Shown here: positions 37,848 to 47,621 of the stretch, piece after piece | Layout of the letters: each line of letters begins with the position of its first letter | How positions within the stretch are numbered: position 1 is the first letter of the stretch | NCBI RefSeq assembly: GCF_023715785.1 | Contig: NZ_JAMBOX010000014.1 | Location: 1-64,000 of the forward strand | From: Neobacillus niacini | Lineage (GTDB): Bacteria; Bacillota; Bacilli; Bacillales; Cytobacillaceae | DNA: 64,000 nt | Direction of reading: 5' to 3' | Made by a program: the position numbers and the translations under genes | Notes under the pieces: generated by a model | Told to the model about the DNA's origin: nothing | The model's database searches: none | What the model saw: the letters and a program-made list of their open reading frames with translations, nothing else

Positions 37848-38265
37848 CGTTCTTCCTCCCCTTACTAGTATTGACTTTCTCTATCGGATCCTTCTTTTGA
37901 AATGAAGGAAAATAGAGCTCAAGAACACTGGTATACATTTTGAAAAATTGGTCAAGTAGGGATTGGTATGTTTCCAGTTGATTGGCGTAGCCCTTTAAGT
38001 ATGTAATACCTGCTTTAGTAATGGAGTATTTCCTTTTTGCCGGACCCGCCCCGGTTGTATCCCATTCAGAAGAAACAAGTTCTTCTTTTTCCAACTGCCT
38101 TAGCATTCTGTATAAATTCCCCTGATCTAGCGTCTTAAAGCCGAATGATTCAAGCTTCTGGCTTAGTTCATATCCATGTAGAGAGACTTTGCTAAGAAGC
38201 AATAAAATAAATGGCAGCACAAAATTTTTTGAAGGATTGACTGATTGATTATCTTGGTTTACCAT
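37816..38265 (-). CDS. phaQ: PhaQ, PadR-type repressor of phasin expression
   Basis: 149 aa. A PadR-family winged helix (FILLLLSKVSLHGYELSQKLES, LDQGNLYRMLRQLEKEELV, then a wing with KRKYSITKAG) followed by a helical C-terminus. B. megaterium PhaQ binds the phaQP promoter and is released by PHB, so phasin is made only when polymer appears. The same role is inferred here: phaQ is first in the operon, just behind a conserved promoter/operator that recurs before phaP2. There is no phaQ in locus II. Confidence 0.88.
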   Translation of the reverse strand: MVNQDNQSVNPSKNFVLPFILLLLSKVSLHGYELSQKLESFGFKTLDQGNLYRMLRQLEKEELVSSEWDTTGAGPAKRKYSITKAGITYLKGYANQLETYQSLLDQFFKMYTSVLELYFPSFQKKDPIEKVNTSKGRKNDGTEEDGNGT

Positions 38266-38289
38266 ATCTTTATCACCTCACCTATATGT

Positions 38290-38319
38290 ATTTTACACCT
38301 ATAAGTAATATTTTGTCAA
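38290..38319 (-). promoter_or_regulatory. phaQP promoter and putative PhaQ operator
   Basis: On the minus strand a perfect TTGACA -35 (complement of 38314-38319) is followed after 16-18 nt by TGTAAA/TAAAAT. The spacer and -10 contain TTAC-N8-GTAA. The stretch 38282-38320 is nearly identical to 56462-56500 before phaP2, which strongly suggests a conserved promoter plus regulator site. Confidence 0.65.
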
Positions 38320-38413
38320 TATTGTCAATAAATATTACTAAAAGTTGCAGTAAAATGTTTACAATTTTGTCAGCTTGGTTATACACTAATAAAAATGAAA
38401 AAGGTGGTGTGAA

Positions 38414-39196
38414 ATGGAAAAAGCGAAAAAAAGTAAATCAGGGATTCCTTATTTGCATTTTGGCATGGGGGAGCCATTGGTGCTGATCCATGGGTTAGGT
38501 GAAGTAAAGGAGGGGTGGCAGCATCAATATGAACTTGCTGATCGATATGAATTAATCATACCTGATTTGCGCGGTCACGGAGAGTGTACTAGATTCGATG
38601 GAATTTCCATTCCAAACTTTGCTGCTGATGTCATTTCATTATTGCACGAACTAAAAATTGAAAACGCTCACATTCTTGGTTTGTCAATGGGTGGAGCCGT
38701 TGCACAGGAAATTTACCGCCAGTCACCCTCTCACTGTCGTTCTCTCATTTTAGTCAGTACATTTCACTTTTTCCCGGAGAAACTCAAAAGTTTGTTATTT
38801 GAAAATCGCAAGGCAAAGTTTGAATCGGTCACTGCTTCTGGTAAAGAAGCTGAATATCTGGCACGTATGGCTCTGTATTCTTGGAACCATGATACAGTGG
38901 AGAAATTTAACAAGCTATTCAGGCCAAAACGTGAAACTTTTATTAAGTCGTTAAAAACCTGTCTAGAGGTCAATAATCGGGCGCTGCTTCCGACGATCCA
39001 TGTTCCGACCCTGATTGTCGGCGGGCAATATGATACCGTTTTGCCAGTTTGGATTCAAGCCTGTATGCACAAGCTGATCCCGCATTCTGAATTTATTATT
39101 TTGAGGAATACCGGCCATCTTGCCAAATTGGAGGCAAAAGACCGGTTCAACCGTCTGCTGCGGAAATTCCTCGATCAGCAAAAAAATGCCGGATAA
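38414..39196 (+). CDS. Alpha/beta hydrolase of PHA locus I
   Basis: 260 aa. An alpha/beta hydrolase with VLIHGLGEVKEGW (oxyanion region), GLSMGG with nucleophile Ser91, an Asp in GGQYDTVLPV and the His in NTGHLAKLE. It is divergent from phaQP and convergent with phaC. A close paralogue holds the same place in locus II. In this setting it could be an intracellular PHA depolymerase, 3HB-oligomer hydrolase or thioesterase; the lipase-box Ser rather than Cys argues against a synthase. AAGGTGGTG precedes the ATG. Confidence 0.85.
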   Translation: MEKAKKSKSGIPYLHFGMGEPLVLIHGLGEVKEGWQHQYELADRYELIIPDLRGHGECTRFDGISIPNFAADVISLLHELKIENAHILGLSMGGAVAQEIYRQSPSHCRSLILVSTFHFFPEKLKSLLFENRKAKFESVTASGKEAEYLARMALYSWNHDTVEKFNKLFRPKRETFIKSLKTCLEVNNRALLPTIHVPTLIVGGQYDTVLPVWIQACMHKLIPHSEFIILRNTGHLAKLEAKDRFNRLLRKFLDQQKNAG

Positions 39197-39204
39197 TATG
39201 ATAT

Positions 39205-39240
39205 AAACGGGAAGAAAGGGCCCCCACCCTGACTTCCCGT
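39205..39240. terminator. Bidirectional terminator
   Basis: AACGGGAAG (39205-39213) pairs with CTTCCCGTT (39232-39240) between the convergent hydrolase and phaC genes. Confidence 0.8.
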
Positions 39241-39267
39241 TAATAATTTATTCAGTACCCCGCTTGT

Positions 39268-40353
39268 TTATACGAGGGTTTCTGTAACTTGATTTGAGCG
39301 TTTGGCCAGCCACGGGTCCATAATTTCCGCAAATGCCCCTGTAACGACCAACGAAACATGGCCGCCTTCATATACCTCATAGGTCCTATCCTCACTTGAA
39401 ACAAGGTCCATTATTGGCAGGCTTTGCTTCTCGGCAACCAATGTATCACGTGAACAAGAGAACACAAACAGTGGGCATTTGATATTTTTTAAATCTACTT
39501 TCCTGTTACCAATCACCAGCTCACCTTTTAACAGTTTGTTTTCTTTGTACAGATCGTTAAATAACTGTTTGAACGCAGCACCCGCAAATGACTGTGAATC
39601 CTTTGTCCATTTATCCATACGCCGCCATTTTTCAACATATTTCTCGTCATGCGCGCGGGTATACAAGTTGACAAACTTGGTTCCTTCCAACGGTGTAATC
39701 AGCTTAAACATTAGGTAAAGGAACTCCGACGGAAGGGTTTCATAGGCATTGGCGAAGCGGTCAAAGTTCAGCTCGCCCCTTTGAATCCCTTCGAGCCATT
39801 TTTGCGGTACAGTCGAAATGCTAAAATCGATTGGGACGGCGGCAAGTACCAAATTTTTTATCGGGAGGTCTGTAATGGAGGCCACGATAGCAGCCATTGC
39901 TCCTCCATAACAATATCCCATCAAAGAAATTTCTTTTGCACTTGAATGTCTAATTGCTCGTCTAATAGCTGTTTCCAAATAATCGACAATATAATTATCA
40001 AGGGTTATATCGGCATCCTCAAGCCCTGGTGTACCAAAATCAAGCAGATAAACGTCATAGCCTCGTTCAACCAGGCCTCCGACAACACTGCTCCCCTCAC
40101 CAACATCCAAAATATAAGTCTTGTTCAATAATGAATAAACCATAAAGACCGGGATGTCATATTTTTTTTCCTTTGCAGGATGATACCATAATACCGCTTT
40201 ATTTTTTTTCCACACACATTCCCTCGGGGTAGGGATAATATCCGGCTTGGGCTCTGTCATAACCTTATAAACCTGATTCCATCTTGTCGTTTCTTTTTCT
40301 AAATTAAATGGCTGTAAAAAGTTTTTGGCTGATACTCTTGTGCTCAATGTCAT
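39268..40353 (-). CDS. phaC: Class IV PHA synthase subunit PhaC (locus I)
   Basis: 361 aa, the normal length for class III/IV PhaC. It polymerises (R)-3-hydroxyacyl-CoA into PHA. The lipase-like box GYCYGG carries the catalytic Cys148; Asp303 (SRDTLV) and His332 (GGHVSLV) complete the triad. It needs PhaR, encoded directly upstream (15-nt gap). It is clearly paralogous to the synthase at 57457-58536, sharing for example YDVYLLD-type, RRAIRHS and GYC-GG segments, with many substitutions, so the copies are not recent. Confidence 0.94.
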   Translation of the reverse strand: MTLSTRVSAKNFLQPFNLEKETTRWNQVYKVMTEPKPDIIPTPRECVWKKNKAVLWYHPAKEKKYDIPVFMVYSLLNKTYILDVGEGSSVVGGLVERGYDVYLLDFGTPGLEDADITLDNYIVDYLETAIRRAIRHSSAKEISLMGYCYGGAMAAIVASITDLPIKNLVLAAVPIDFSISTVPQKWLEGIQRGELNFDRFANAYETLPSEFLYLMFKLITPLEGTKFVNLYTRAHDEKYVEKWRRMDKWTKDSQSFAGAAFKQLFNDLYKENKLLKGELVIGNRKVDLKNIKCPLFVFSCSRDTLVAEKQSLPIMDLVSSEDRTYEVYEGGHVSLVVTGAFAEIMDPWLAKRSNQVTETLV

Positions 40354-40368
40354 ATCCCCCTCTCATCA

Positions 40369-41007
40369 TTAATTAGAAGTCCCAGGCAGAACTAACTCTT
40401 TTTCCTTTTTTGTTTTCTTCGCTTTCTCTTTCTCCTTATCTTTCTCTTTGCCCAGCATTTCCTTAAAATCGGCTAATTCTTGTTTGATGCCCTCCAATTG
40501 GGCAAGCTCTTTCCTCATATCTTGAAGATTCACTTGCATAATTTTCAGTTCAAGCATACCTTGGCGCAATTCATGGAAATCAGCACCTTTTTTTTTGGTT
40601 TCTTCCAATTCGGCCCTGGTTTGCTGTAATTCAGACTTTATCTGATTGACAGTATCGGCCACCTGTTGCAGGAAAGATAAATTTTCTTTGCTCCATTCCG
40701 CTAAACCGTCCTGTAACCCCCATATCAACTCTTCTAAACTATCAATTTTTTCTTCAGCCTGGATTGACCGCTTTGCTGCATTAGCGACATCCTTCTTTGT
40801 GGGAATATTCATAACGGCCGCGATAAGCTCCTGGTTTCTTCTTAATCGCTCGACATATCTTGAATGCAGGTCAAGTCCCATGTTGGCTGTGCGGACAAAT
40901 TCTTTGTTATCGGTCATCTTAAATAACAGACCCATTATTTGCTTTTCCCACATTTCCCCTATCAGTTTATACCCCATTAGTGGGTCAAATGGTTTCTCAT
41001 TACTCAT
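40369..41007 (-). CDS. phaR: PhaR subunit of class IV PHA synthase (locus I)
   Basis: 212 aa. The N-terminal half matches PhaR (DPLMGYKLIGEMWEKQI, MNIPTKKDVANAAKRSIQAEEKIDSLEELIW); the C-terminal half is a long charged coiled coil rich in Lys/Glu. PhaR is required for PhaC activity in Bacillus and affects polymer chain length. The ATG at 41007 was chosen because GGGGGGTG lies 6 nt upstream; a GTG three codons earlier overlaps that site. The order here is PhaR-PhaC with no phaB between them, unlike the phaRBC order of B. megaterium. Confidence 0.9.
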   Translation of the reverse strand: MSNEKPFDPLMGYKLIGEMWEKQIMGLLFKMTDNKEFVRTANMGLDLHSRYVERLRRNQELIAAVMNIPTKKDVANAAKRSIQAEEKIDSLEELIWGLQDGLAEWSKENLSFLQQVADTVNQIKSELQQTRAELEETKKKGADFHELRQGMLELKIMQVNLQDMRKELAQLEGIKQELADFKEMLGKEKDKEKEKAKKTKKEKELVLPGTSN

Positions 41008-41023
41008 ATTGAACACCCCCCAG

Positions 41024-41764
41024 TTATGATTTTGTAAGCTCCTCTGATTTTTCCAAATATTTATTAAGTGGGAACACCAACGTTTTAATTTGTCTGGAAA
41101 CCAGATTGACTAACCCTTTTTGATTTTCATAGATCAGATTTCCTGCCTGTTTCACCGTTTTTATATATTGTTGTCTGAATTTTTTCCTAATGGCGATGTA
41201 TTGTCCAATCATCTCGTAATATTTCTCCGCTGCCTGGTGATTCGTTATAGCCGAGCAAGGAGTTTCCAGAATAGACAATGTTCTCTTTTGAATTTGGTCA
41301 ATTTGCTGATTAATTTCTTCGTATGATTTAATCGGGAAAAAATGGCCCAGACTGGTAGTCGACATTAGAAATTCCTCCCGAGCAGTCCGTTCCCATTCGG
41401 CAAATTCCTTACTGAACTTCTCGGCTGCTGCTTTGATATTTTCCCGATTCCGTTCCATGCTTTCCGTAAAAAGCTTCGCCTCGGTTAAAAATACCTCGTC
41501 ACGGAAATTCGCCCGTTTCGCCCATTCGTCCAATTCCCCAAAAGCAAGCCGCCATAGCAGATCCAGGCTTGAAAGCTGCTCTTGATTGACCGCTTCAACC
41601 TGCTTTTCCTGCTCATCCACGTTTTCCTCATTTGCCCGGACTTCGGGTGCTTCTTCCGATTTCCCTGCATCCGCTGTTACTGCCAGTTCTTGTTCCGGTG
41701 CCTGCTCAAATAAATCCTGTTCATTTCTATTAGTCTGTTTTCCATGTTCTTTTTTCTCGGCCAT
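41024..41764 (-). CDS. Phasin-like coiled-coil protein of PHA locus I
   Basis: 246 aa. An acidic Glu-rich N-terminus (1-60) is followed by helices with LDLLWRLAFGELDEWAKRAN, FRDEVFLTEAKLFTE and a C-terminal AIRKKFRQQYIKTVKQAGN plus ENQKGLVNLVSRQIKTLVFP. The layout (Trp/Glu start, R-D/E-E-x-F/Y-L-x-A, C-terminal ENQK...KTLV) resembles the PhaP paralogues, so it is probably a granule-associated phasin. It is the first gene of the phaR-phaC operon, 16 nt upstream of phaR, and has a paralogue at 59130-59735. AAAGGAGAG precedes the ATG. Confidence 0.75.
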   Translation of the reverse strand: MAEKKEHGKQTNRNEQDLFEQAPEQELAVTADAGKSEEAPEVRANEENVDEQEKQVEAVNQEQLSSLDLLWRLAFGELDEWAKRANFRDEVFLTEAKLFTESMERNRENIKAAAEKFSKEFAEWERTAREEFLMSTTSLGHFFPIKSYEEINQQIDQIQKRTLSILETPCSAITNHQAAEKYYEMIGQYIAIRKKFRQQYIKTVKQAGNLIYENQKGLVNLVSRQIKTLVFPLNKYLEKSEELTKS

Positions 41765-41896
41765 GATTATCTCTCCTTTGGAAGAGTTTTCTAAATTATA
41801 TCAAATTTTAAAAATCTCCGATGAAAGTTTAGCCAAATTTTGACACTACTTTATTGCCTGTTCACAGAATTTTCGATATTTAACTTAGGGCATATC

Positions 41897-44500
41897 TTAT
41901 AATCCCTTATATGCTTGACGATAGATTTCCGCAAGTTCACTTACCAGCGGCATTTTTGGATTGGCAATTGTATCCTGATCATCAAAGGCTCGCTCAGCAA
42001 GTTCATTTAGTTTAGTTTCAAAATCTTCTTTGTTAATTCCATAGTCTTTAATGGACAGCGGCATCTCCAATTCCTTTACAAGTTTAATTACCGCTCCGAT
42101 TAAACTTTCTATCCCCTCTTCTACAGTGCTTGCCGGCAATCCAAGAGCTCTGGCAATTTCTGCGTACCGCTCATCGGCAATAAAGTGCTCATATTTAGGG
42201 AACGTCATTAATTTATTCGGCTTCATCGCGTTAAAGCGGATGACATATGGGAGCATAATGGCGTTAGCCCGACCATGCGGGATATGAAACTGTGCTCCAA
42301 GCACGTGGGCAAGGCTGTGGTTAATACCAAGGAAGGCATTTCCGAAAGCCATTCCGGCGATTGTTGCAGCATTATGCATTTTTTCTCGGGCAAGCTCATC
42401 GCCGCCATCCCGGTATGCCCTTGGCAAATATTCAAATACAAGCTGGATTGCCTTTATCGCCAATCCATCGGTATAATCATTTGCCAAAACTGAAACATAG
42501 GCTTCAATCGCATGTGTTAAAACATCCATTCCAGTATCAGCCGTTACATGTTTGGGCACAGTCATGACAAACTGGGGATCAATGATTGCCACGTCAGGTG
42601 TCAACTGTACATCAACCAACGGATATTTAATATTAGCCTTTTTATCCGATATGACAGACGCAGATGTGACCTCTGAACCCGTACCAGAAGTAGTCGGTAT
42701 CGCAATGAAATTTGCTTTCGTGCGAAGTGTCGGAAACTTTACGACTCTTTTGCCCGGGTCAAAGAATTTCTGGGTCAGACTCTTGAAATCTGCATCAGGA
42801 TGTTCGTAGAACAACCACATTGCTTTAGCCGCGTCCATGACCGAACCGCCCCCAAGAGCAATAATGAAGTCTGGCTTGAATTTCCTCATTCTTTCTGCCC
42901 CGGCCATGACTGTATCGATACTTGGTTCTTGATCAATTTCCCAAAACACATCACAAAGAACTTGGTTTGAATTCTTTCTTAAGTAATACTGCACCTTTTC
43001 GACATAGCCATTTGTAAGGGAGCTGCCGCTGGTAACAATAAAGGCTCTAGAAATGCCCGGAATGGATGCAAGCATTTGAATCGAGTTTTTCTCAAAAAAT
43101 ATTTGCGATGGTACCTTAAACCATTGAGTCATTGTTCTTCTTTTCGGCACCCTCTTGATATTCAATAGGTTTGCTGCCCCAACATTCTGTGACACTGAGT
43201 TCCCTCCATATGTTCCGCATCCGATGGTAAGAGACGGTAAAGAAGTATTATAGACATCGCCCATTGCCCCGTGTGTTGTCGGCGAATTGGCAAGAATTCT
43301 TCCTGCTTTCATTCTTAGCGAAAATTCTTCAATCACATCCTGATCTGTCGTATGGATGGCTGCCGAATGGCCCAGCCCTCCATATTCAAGCGTCTGTTCA
43401 CAAATTAGTAGACCTTCCGCGAAACTCTTAACCTTGTAACAGGCAAGAATCGGGCTTAATTTTTCACACGACAGAGGGTACTTCGGCCCCACACCCTCCA
43501 TTTCAGCTATTAGGATCTTTGTATTGACAGGAACATTGACACCGGCCATTTTTGCAATCATATACGCCGGCAGTCCGACTATCATTGGATTCAGCGCGGC
43601 TTGTTTAGGATCAATGACAACTTGTTCCACCATTACCCTTTCTTCTTCATTCAAGAAATAACAATTATTTTCTATGAACTCCTTTCTTATCTCGTCATAT
43701 ATCTCCTGATCGATGACAAGGGCTTGTTCTGAGGCGCAAATCATCCCGTTATCGAAGGTTTTCGACAGGATGATATCATTGACAGCTCGTTTAATGTTTG
43801 CTGTTTTTTCAATATAGGATGGCACGTTGCCGGCACCGACACCGAGAGCCGGCTTGCCGGAGCTATATGCGGCTTTAACAAGGTTTGGCCCGCCCGTTGC
43901 CAGAATAAGAGCAACCTTCGGATGTTTCATTAATGCTTGGAACGCCTCGTGGGAAGGTGTTTCAATCCACTGGATGCAGTTCTCAGGAGCACCAGCCTTA
44001 ACAGCCGCCTCCTGCATTATTTGAGCAGCTATACTGCAGCATTTCTGCGCGTAGCGGGGGAAGGCAAAGATAATCGGATTACGGGTTTTTAATGAAATTA
44101 AAGATTTAAAAATAACCGTAGATGTCGGATTGGTGATCGGGATGACACCAGCAATTACGCCAACCGGTTCGGCCATCTCCACCATGCCCTCATGATCGTT
44201 TTCATTAATGACCCCGACCGATTTCATATCCCTGATGTTGTTATAAATCATCTCTGTAGCAAACATATTTTTAAATACCTTATCCTCATAAACACCCCGC
44301 TGGGTCTCTTTTACGGCCAGCTTGGCAAGGTACCGGTGATTTTCAAGAGCTGCAAGCGCCATCTGTTTGACAATCTCGTCTACCATTTCTTGGGTATAGC
44401 AGCGGAATTCGTTTAGCGCTTTTGCTCCGTTACTGGCCAAAACATCAACCATTTCCACTACTTGATGCTTCTCTTGCATCACTTTTTCTTTCACAGCCAT
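41897..44500 (-). CDS. adhE: Bifunctional acetaldehyde-CoA/alcohol dehydrogenase AdhE
   Basis: 867 aa, full length. The N-terminal aldehyde dehydrogenase reduces acetyl-CoA to acetaldehyde (catalytic Cys in DNGMICASEQ, near residue 256). The C-terminal iron-dependent alcohol dehydrogenase makes ethanol, with metal ligands in GINHSLAHVLGAQFHIPHGRAN. It forms spirosomes and regenerates NAD+ in fermentation. A FadR-type palindrome lies 114 nt upstream of the start. It is transcribed alone; no strong terminator is seen before the phasin-like gene. Confidence 0.96.
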   Translation of the reverse strand: MAVKEKVMQEKHQVVEMVDVLASNGAKALNEFRCYTQEMVDEIVKQMALAALENHRYLAKLAVKETQRGVYEDKVFKNMFATEMIYNNIRDMKSVGVINENDHEGMVEMAEPVGVIAGVIPITNPTSTVIFKSLISLKTRNPIIFAFPRYAQKCCSIAAQIMQEAAVKAGAPENCIQWIETPSHEAFQALMKHPKVALILATGGPNLVKAAYSSGKPALGVGAGNVPSYIEKTANIKRAVNDIILSKTFDNGMICASEQALVIDQEIYDEIRKEFIENNCYFLNEEERVMVEQVVIDPKQAALNPMIVGLPAYMIAKMAGVNVPVNTKILIAEMEGVGPKYPLSCEKLSPILACYKVKSFAEGLLICEQTLEYGGLGHSAAIHTTDQDVIEEFSLRMKAGRILANSPTTHGAMGDVYNTSLPSLTIGCGTYGGNSVSQNVGAANLLNIKRVPKRRTMTQWFKVPSQIFFEKNSIQMLASIPGISRAFIVTSGSSLTNGYVEKVQYYLRKNSNQVLCDVFWEIDQEPSIDTVMAGAERMRKFKPDFIIALGGGSVMDAAKAMWLFYEHPDADFKSLTQKFFDPGKRVVKFPTLRTKANFIAIPTTSGTGSEVTSASVISDKKANIKYPLVDVQLTPDVAIIDPQFVMTVPKHVTADTGMDVLTHAIEAYVSVLANDYTDGLAIKAIQLVFEYLPRAYRDGGDELAREKMHNAATIAGMAFGNAFLGINHSLAHVLGAQFHIPHGRANAIMLPYVIRFNAMKPNKLMTFPKYEHFIADERYAEIARALGLPASTVEEGIESLIGAVIKLVKELEMPLSIKDYGINKEDFETKLNELAERAFDDQDTIANPKMPLVSELAEIYRQAYKGL

Positions 44501-44613
44501 TTAAATCATCCTTCCAGGTTTTTTAGAATTTGCAAGTAATGCGTAAGTTCTCCCGCTTCTGGGAAAAATATATCACGGGCGATTTCCGAACTTTGTCGAA
44601 TTATGCGTAAAAA

Positions 44614-44631
44614 TGAATGAATACCCATTCA
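44614..44631. promoter_or_regulatory. FadR-like operator upstream of adhE
   Basis: TGAATGAATACCCATTCA matches the B. subtilis FadR consensus TGAATGAMTANTCATTCA at 17 of 18 positions. The wider palindrome AATGAATG-N6-CATTCATT has perfect 8-bp arms. FadR represses fatty-acid degradation genes and is released by long-chain acyl-CoA. Its place before adhE is unexpected. Confidence 0.6.
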
Positions 44632-44674
44632 TTTTCCAAATGTTCACAAAAATTTCGAAATTTAGTCTGCACGC

Positions 44675-44716
44675 AAAAAAAAGCCATAAACACATGTTAT
44701 AGTGTTTATGACTTTT
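44675..44716 (-). terminator. Terminator of ppc
   Basis: CATAAACAC (44685-44693) pairs with GTGTTTATG (44702-44710), followed on the minus strand by a run of eight T. Confidence 0.85.
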
Positions 44717-44723
44717 AGACTTA

Positions 44724-47486
44724 TCAGCCTGTGTTTCTAAGACCTGCAGAGATCCCACTGATGGTTAATAATACTTCCGTTAATAATTCGTCGCTTGGCT
44801 CGTCCTGTTTTCGCAGCTGTCTAATCAGCTCAACCTGTAGGAAATTCAGTGGATCCACATATGGATTCCGCCTAAATACAGATTCCTTAATATTTGGCGT
44901 ATGGTCAAGCAGTTCGTTATCCTCGGTTATTTTCAGAAGGATGGCTTTTGTTCGCTCATACTCCTCGAGAATGTTTGTAAAAATTCTTTTAGCCATTCCT
45001 TGGTCATCAACAAGGGATAGATATTCCTTTGCCGTTGCAATATCGGCTTTCATTAATGCCATCTGCAGATTATCAATGGTCGATTGGAAAAACGGCCACT
45101 TGTGATACATATCGCGCAACAGATCCAAATTCTTTTCGCCTTTGGCTGCAAATGTTTCGAGACCGGTTCCAGAAGCATACCACCCAGGAAGCAACTGGCG
45201 GCTCTGTGTCCAGGCGAATACCCATGGAATGGCTCTTAAATCCTCAAACCGCCCTTTATTTTTGCGGCTCATCGGTCTGGAGCCAATGTTTAGTTCGCCC
45301 AGTTCCCTCAATGGGGTGGCCTGATGAAAGTAGCTGAGAAAGTCCGGATCTTCAAAGACAAGGGATTGATAATGGGCAAGGGCCGCATCAGAAATTTCCT
45401 CAATCGCAGTTTCCCATTCACTGTCCCGGATTTGTCCCTGTTCCGACACTTTCGACACTTTTGCAGACGCTAACAGTAGTGTGGATGTTGCCTGTTCCAG
45501 GCTCCGATAGGCAATATCCTCCAACAGATAGCGTGAGGATAGCACTTCCCCCTGCTCAGTAATTTTCACTCCATCGCCAATCGTTTCTGCTGGCTGGGAC
45601 AAAATGCTTTTATTTAGCGGTCCGCCTCCCCGGCCCAAAGAACCACCGCGGCCGTGAAAAAATTTTAAGCGAATGGAAAAGCGCTTAGCCATGTCGTGAA
45701 TTTCGATCTGGGCTTTGTACAGCTTCCAGTTTGCTGTTAATGTCCCGCCGTCTTTACTACCATCCGAATAGCCCAGCATAATTTCCTGCTGATCGCCAAG
45801 TGCCCTCAGATGCTGGCGGTAAACCGGCATATTGAAAAGTGTTTCCATAATTTTCGGGCCAGATGTTAAATCATCAATCGTTTCAAGAAGCGGCGCTACA
45901 TTTATATAGCTCTCTAATTTCCCATCAGCATGGAGACGATATAGTCCGGCCTCTTTCGCTAAAACAAGCACCTCCAGCAAATCGCTCGGGGATTTTGTCA
46001 TACTGACGAGATACACACTAATCGACCGTTTCCCAAACTCTTCATGGGCTTGTTTAATCATTTGAAAAACCTTGATCATTTCCTGTGTCTCCGCTGAATA
46101 ATCTTCATGCAGCAATAACAGCGGCCGCGGGTCACGAAGAATATTTTGCAGGATATTTACCCTCTCGGTTTCAGAAAGTTCGGCATAATTCTCCGCGATT
46201 CCGACCTTTTTCAGGATTTCGGTCATTGCCGCCTCGTGCTCCCCGCTATGATTGCGAATATCGAGTGTTGCCAAATGAAAGCCGAATAATTGAACCTGAC
46301 GGATCAGCTTTTGAATAATTTTCAATTCATGTTTAACTGGATGATGTTTCTTAAGACTTCTTGTGATCATTTCAAGGTCGGCCAAAAATTCTTCGGCGGT
46401 CCGATATCCCAAATCTGATTTTCCAACCTGTTTTACCCGTTCAATCATGATAGCAAATGCCCGACGGTATACCTCATTTCGGTTCGGCCACCTTTTGTCT
46501 TCCGTTAAAATCAGGGCTTCATTTTCATCAAGGAAGGCAAGCAGTTCCTCACTGACCTTCACTCGTGTTGTTGAATGGCTGTAACGTTTCATCAAATCGA
46601 CTAACACATTAGTATATTTTTTCAAGACAAGTCGTCGCTGACGCTTAAGTGTATCCCATGTTAAATCATGGGTTACATTTGGGTTGCCATCACGGTCTCC
46701 GCCAATCCAAGACCCAAATCTCAGGAAATTGGGAACCTCCCATGATCCATTATGATAATTTTTTTCCAGGCAGTCGGACAAATCCTGATGAATATCAGGC
46801 AATACATCAAAAAGCGTTTGGTCAAAATAATAAAGTCCGTTGCGCACTTCATCCATTACCGTTGGCTTATGGTACCGTAATTCATCTGTCTGCCAGAGAA
46901 TCGCCACTTCATTGAACAGACTCTCCTCCAGTTTTCCTCGTTCCCTTTGTGAGAGCAATGGCTGGTCAAGACTCTTCAAAATCCCGGCAATTCGCTGTTG
47001 GATTTCAAGAATCGACCGTTTTGTCGCCTCAGTGGGATGGGCTGTTATAACCAGTTCAAGAGACATGGAATTTAAAACATTTTGGATGGTATCTTCATGA
47101 ATATCGTTTTCTTTTAACGATAAAACCGCACTATCGATTGAACCTGGCTGGACAATCGAGTCATCCTGAAGAAGGTATTCCCTCCTTCTGCGGATTCGGT
47201 GATTTTGCTCTGCGGCATTGATTAAATGGAAATACATTGAAAATGCCCTGATTACTTGTTTTCGCAACGGGACGCTCAGGCTGGCTATTTCCTGCTTTAA
47301 TTCGGAATAGATTTCCTGATCAAAATGGGTCCGAAGCGATTTGGTCATATGACGGATTTTTTCGACTGTATCAAAAAGTTCGTCCCCGCCATGGTTTTTA
47401 AGAATTTCACCTAACATATTTCCGAGTAACTTTACATCGCGACGCAATGGAAGACTGTTGTTATTGGTTCTCAAATCGGCTGCCAT
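44724..47486 (-). CDS. ppc: Phosphoenolpyruvate carboxylase
   Basis: 920 aa, full length. It carboxylates PEP to oxaloacetate, an anaplerotic step. The catalytic His150 lies in VITAHPTEATKRS and the PEP-binding glycine loop in FHGRGGSLGRGGGP near residue 585; the C-terminus ends in RNTG as usual for the family. B. subtilis uses pyruvate carboxylase and lacks ppc, but other Bacillaceae have it. Monocistronic with a strong terminator. Confidence 0.96.
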   Translation of the reverse strand: MAADLRTNNNSLPLRRDVKLLGNMLGEILKNHGGDELFDTVEKIRHMTKSLRTHFDQEIYSELKQEIASLSVPLRKQVIRAFSMYFHLINAAEQNHRIRRRREYLLQDDSIVQPGSIDSAVLSLKENDIHEDTIQNVLNSMSLELVITAHPTEATKRSILEIQQRIAGILKSLDQPLLSQRERGKLEESLFNEVAILWQTDELRYHKPTVMDEVRNGLYYFDQTLFDVLPDIHQDLSDCLEKNYHNGSWEVPNFLRFGSWIGGDRDGNPNVTHDLTWDTLKRQRRLVLKKYTNVLVDLMKRYSHSTTRVKVSEELLAFLDENEALILTEDKRWPNRNEVYRRAFAIMIERVKQVGKSDLGYRTAEEFLADLEMITRSLKKHHPVKHELKIIQKLIRQVQLFGFHLATLDIRNHSGEHEAAMTEILKKVGIAENYAELSETERVNILQNILRDPRPLLLLHEDYSAETQEMIKVFQMIKQAHEEFGKRSISVYLVSMTKSPSDLLEVLVLAKEAGLYRLHADGKLESYINVAPLLETIDDLTSGPKIMETLFNMPVYRQHLRALGDQQEIMLGYSDGSKDGGTLTANWKLYKAQIEIHDMAKRFSIRLKFFHGRGGSLGRGGGPLNKSILSQPAETIGDGVKITEQGEVLSSRYLLEDIAYRSLEQATSTLLLASAKVSKVSEQGQIRDSEWETAIEEISDAALAHYQSLVFEDPDFLSYFHQATPLRELGELNIGSRPMSRKNKGRFEDLRAIPWVFAWTQSRQLLPGWYASGTGLETFAAKGEKNLDLLRDMYHKWPFFQSTIDNLQMALMKADIATAKEYLSLVDDQGMAKRIFTNILEEYERTKAILLKITEDNELLDHTPNIKESVFRRNPYVDPLNFLQVELIRQLRKQDEPSDELLTEVLLTISGISAGLRNTG

Positions 47487-47570
47487 GCTCTCACCTTCCC
47501 TTGATTTTTTTAAGTATTACTATAACATATCTCACGAAGTTGTTTAATCATTAATTTCATTTCTTTGTTA

Positions 47571-47609
47571 AAAAATGATAGCTGCGCCCCCGCACAGGGA
47601 CGCAGCTAT
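47571..47609 (-). terminator. Terminator of the SRPBCC gene
   Basis: ATAGCTGCG (47578-47586) pairs with CGCAGCTAT (47601-47609), followed on the minus strand by a T run. Confidence 0.85.
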
Positions 47610-47621
47610 GTTGACTTTTTG

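Noticed and set aside
44580..44660. Rex site upstream of adhE
   Set aside because: A TTGTGAA half is present on the minus strand but the partner half is missing.
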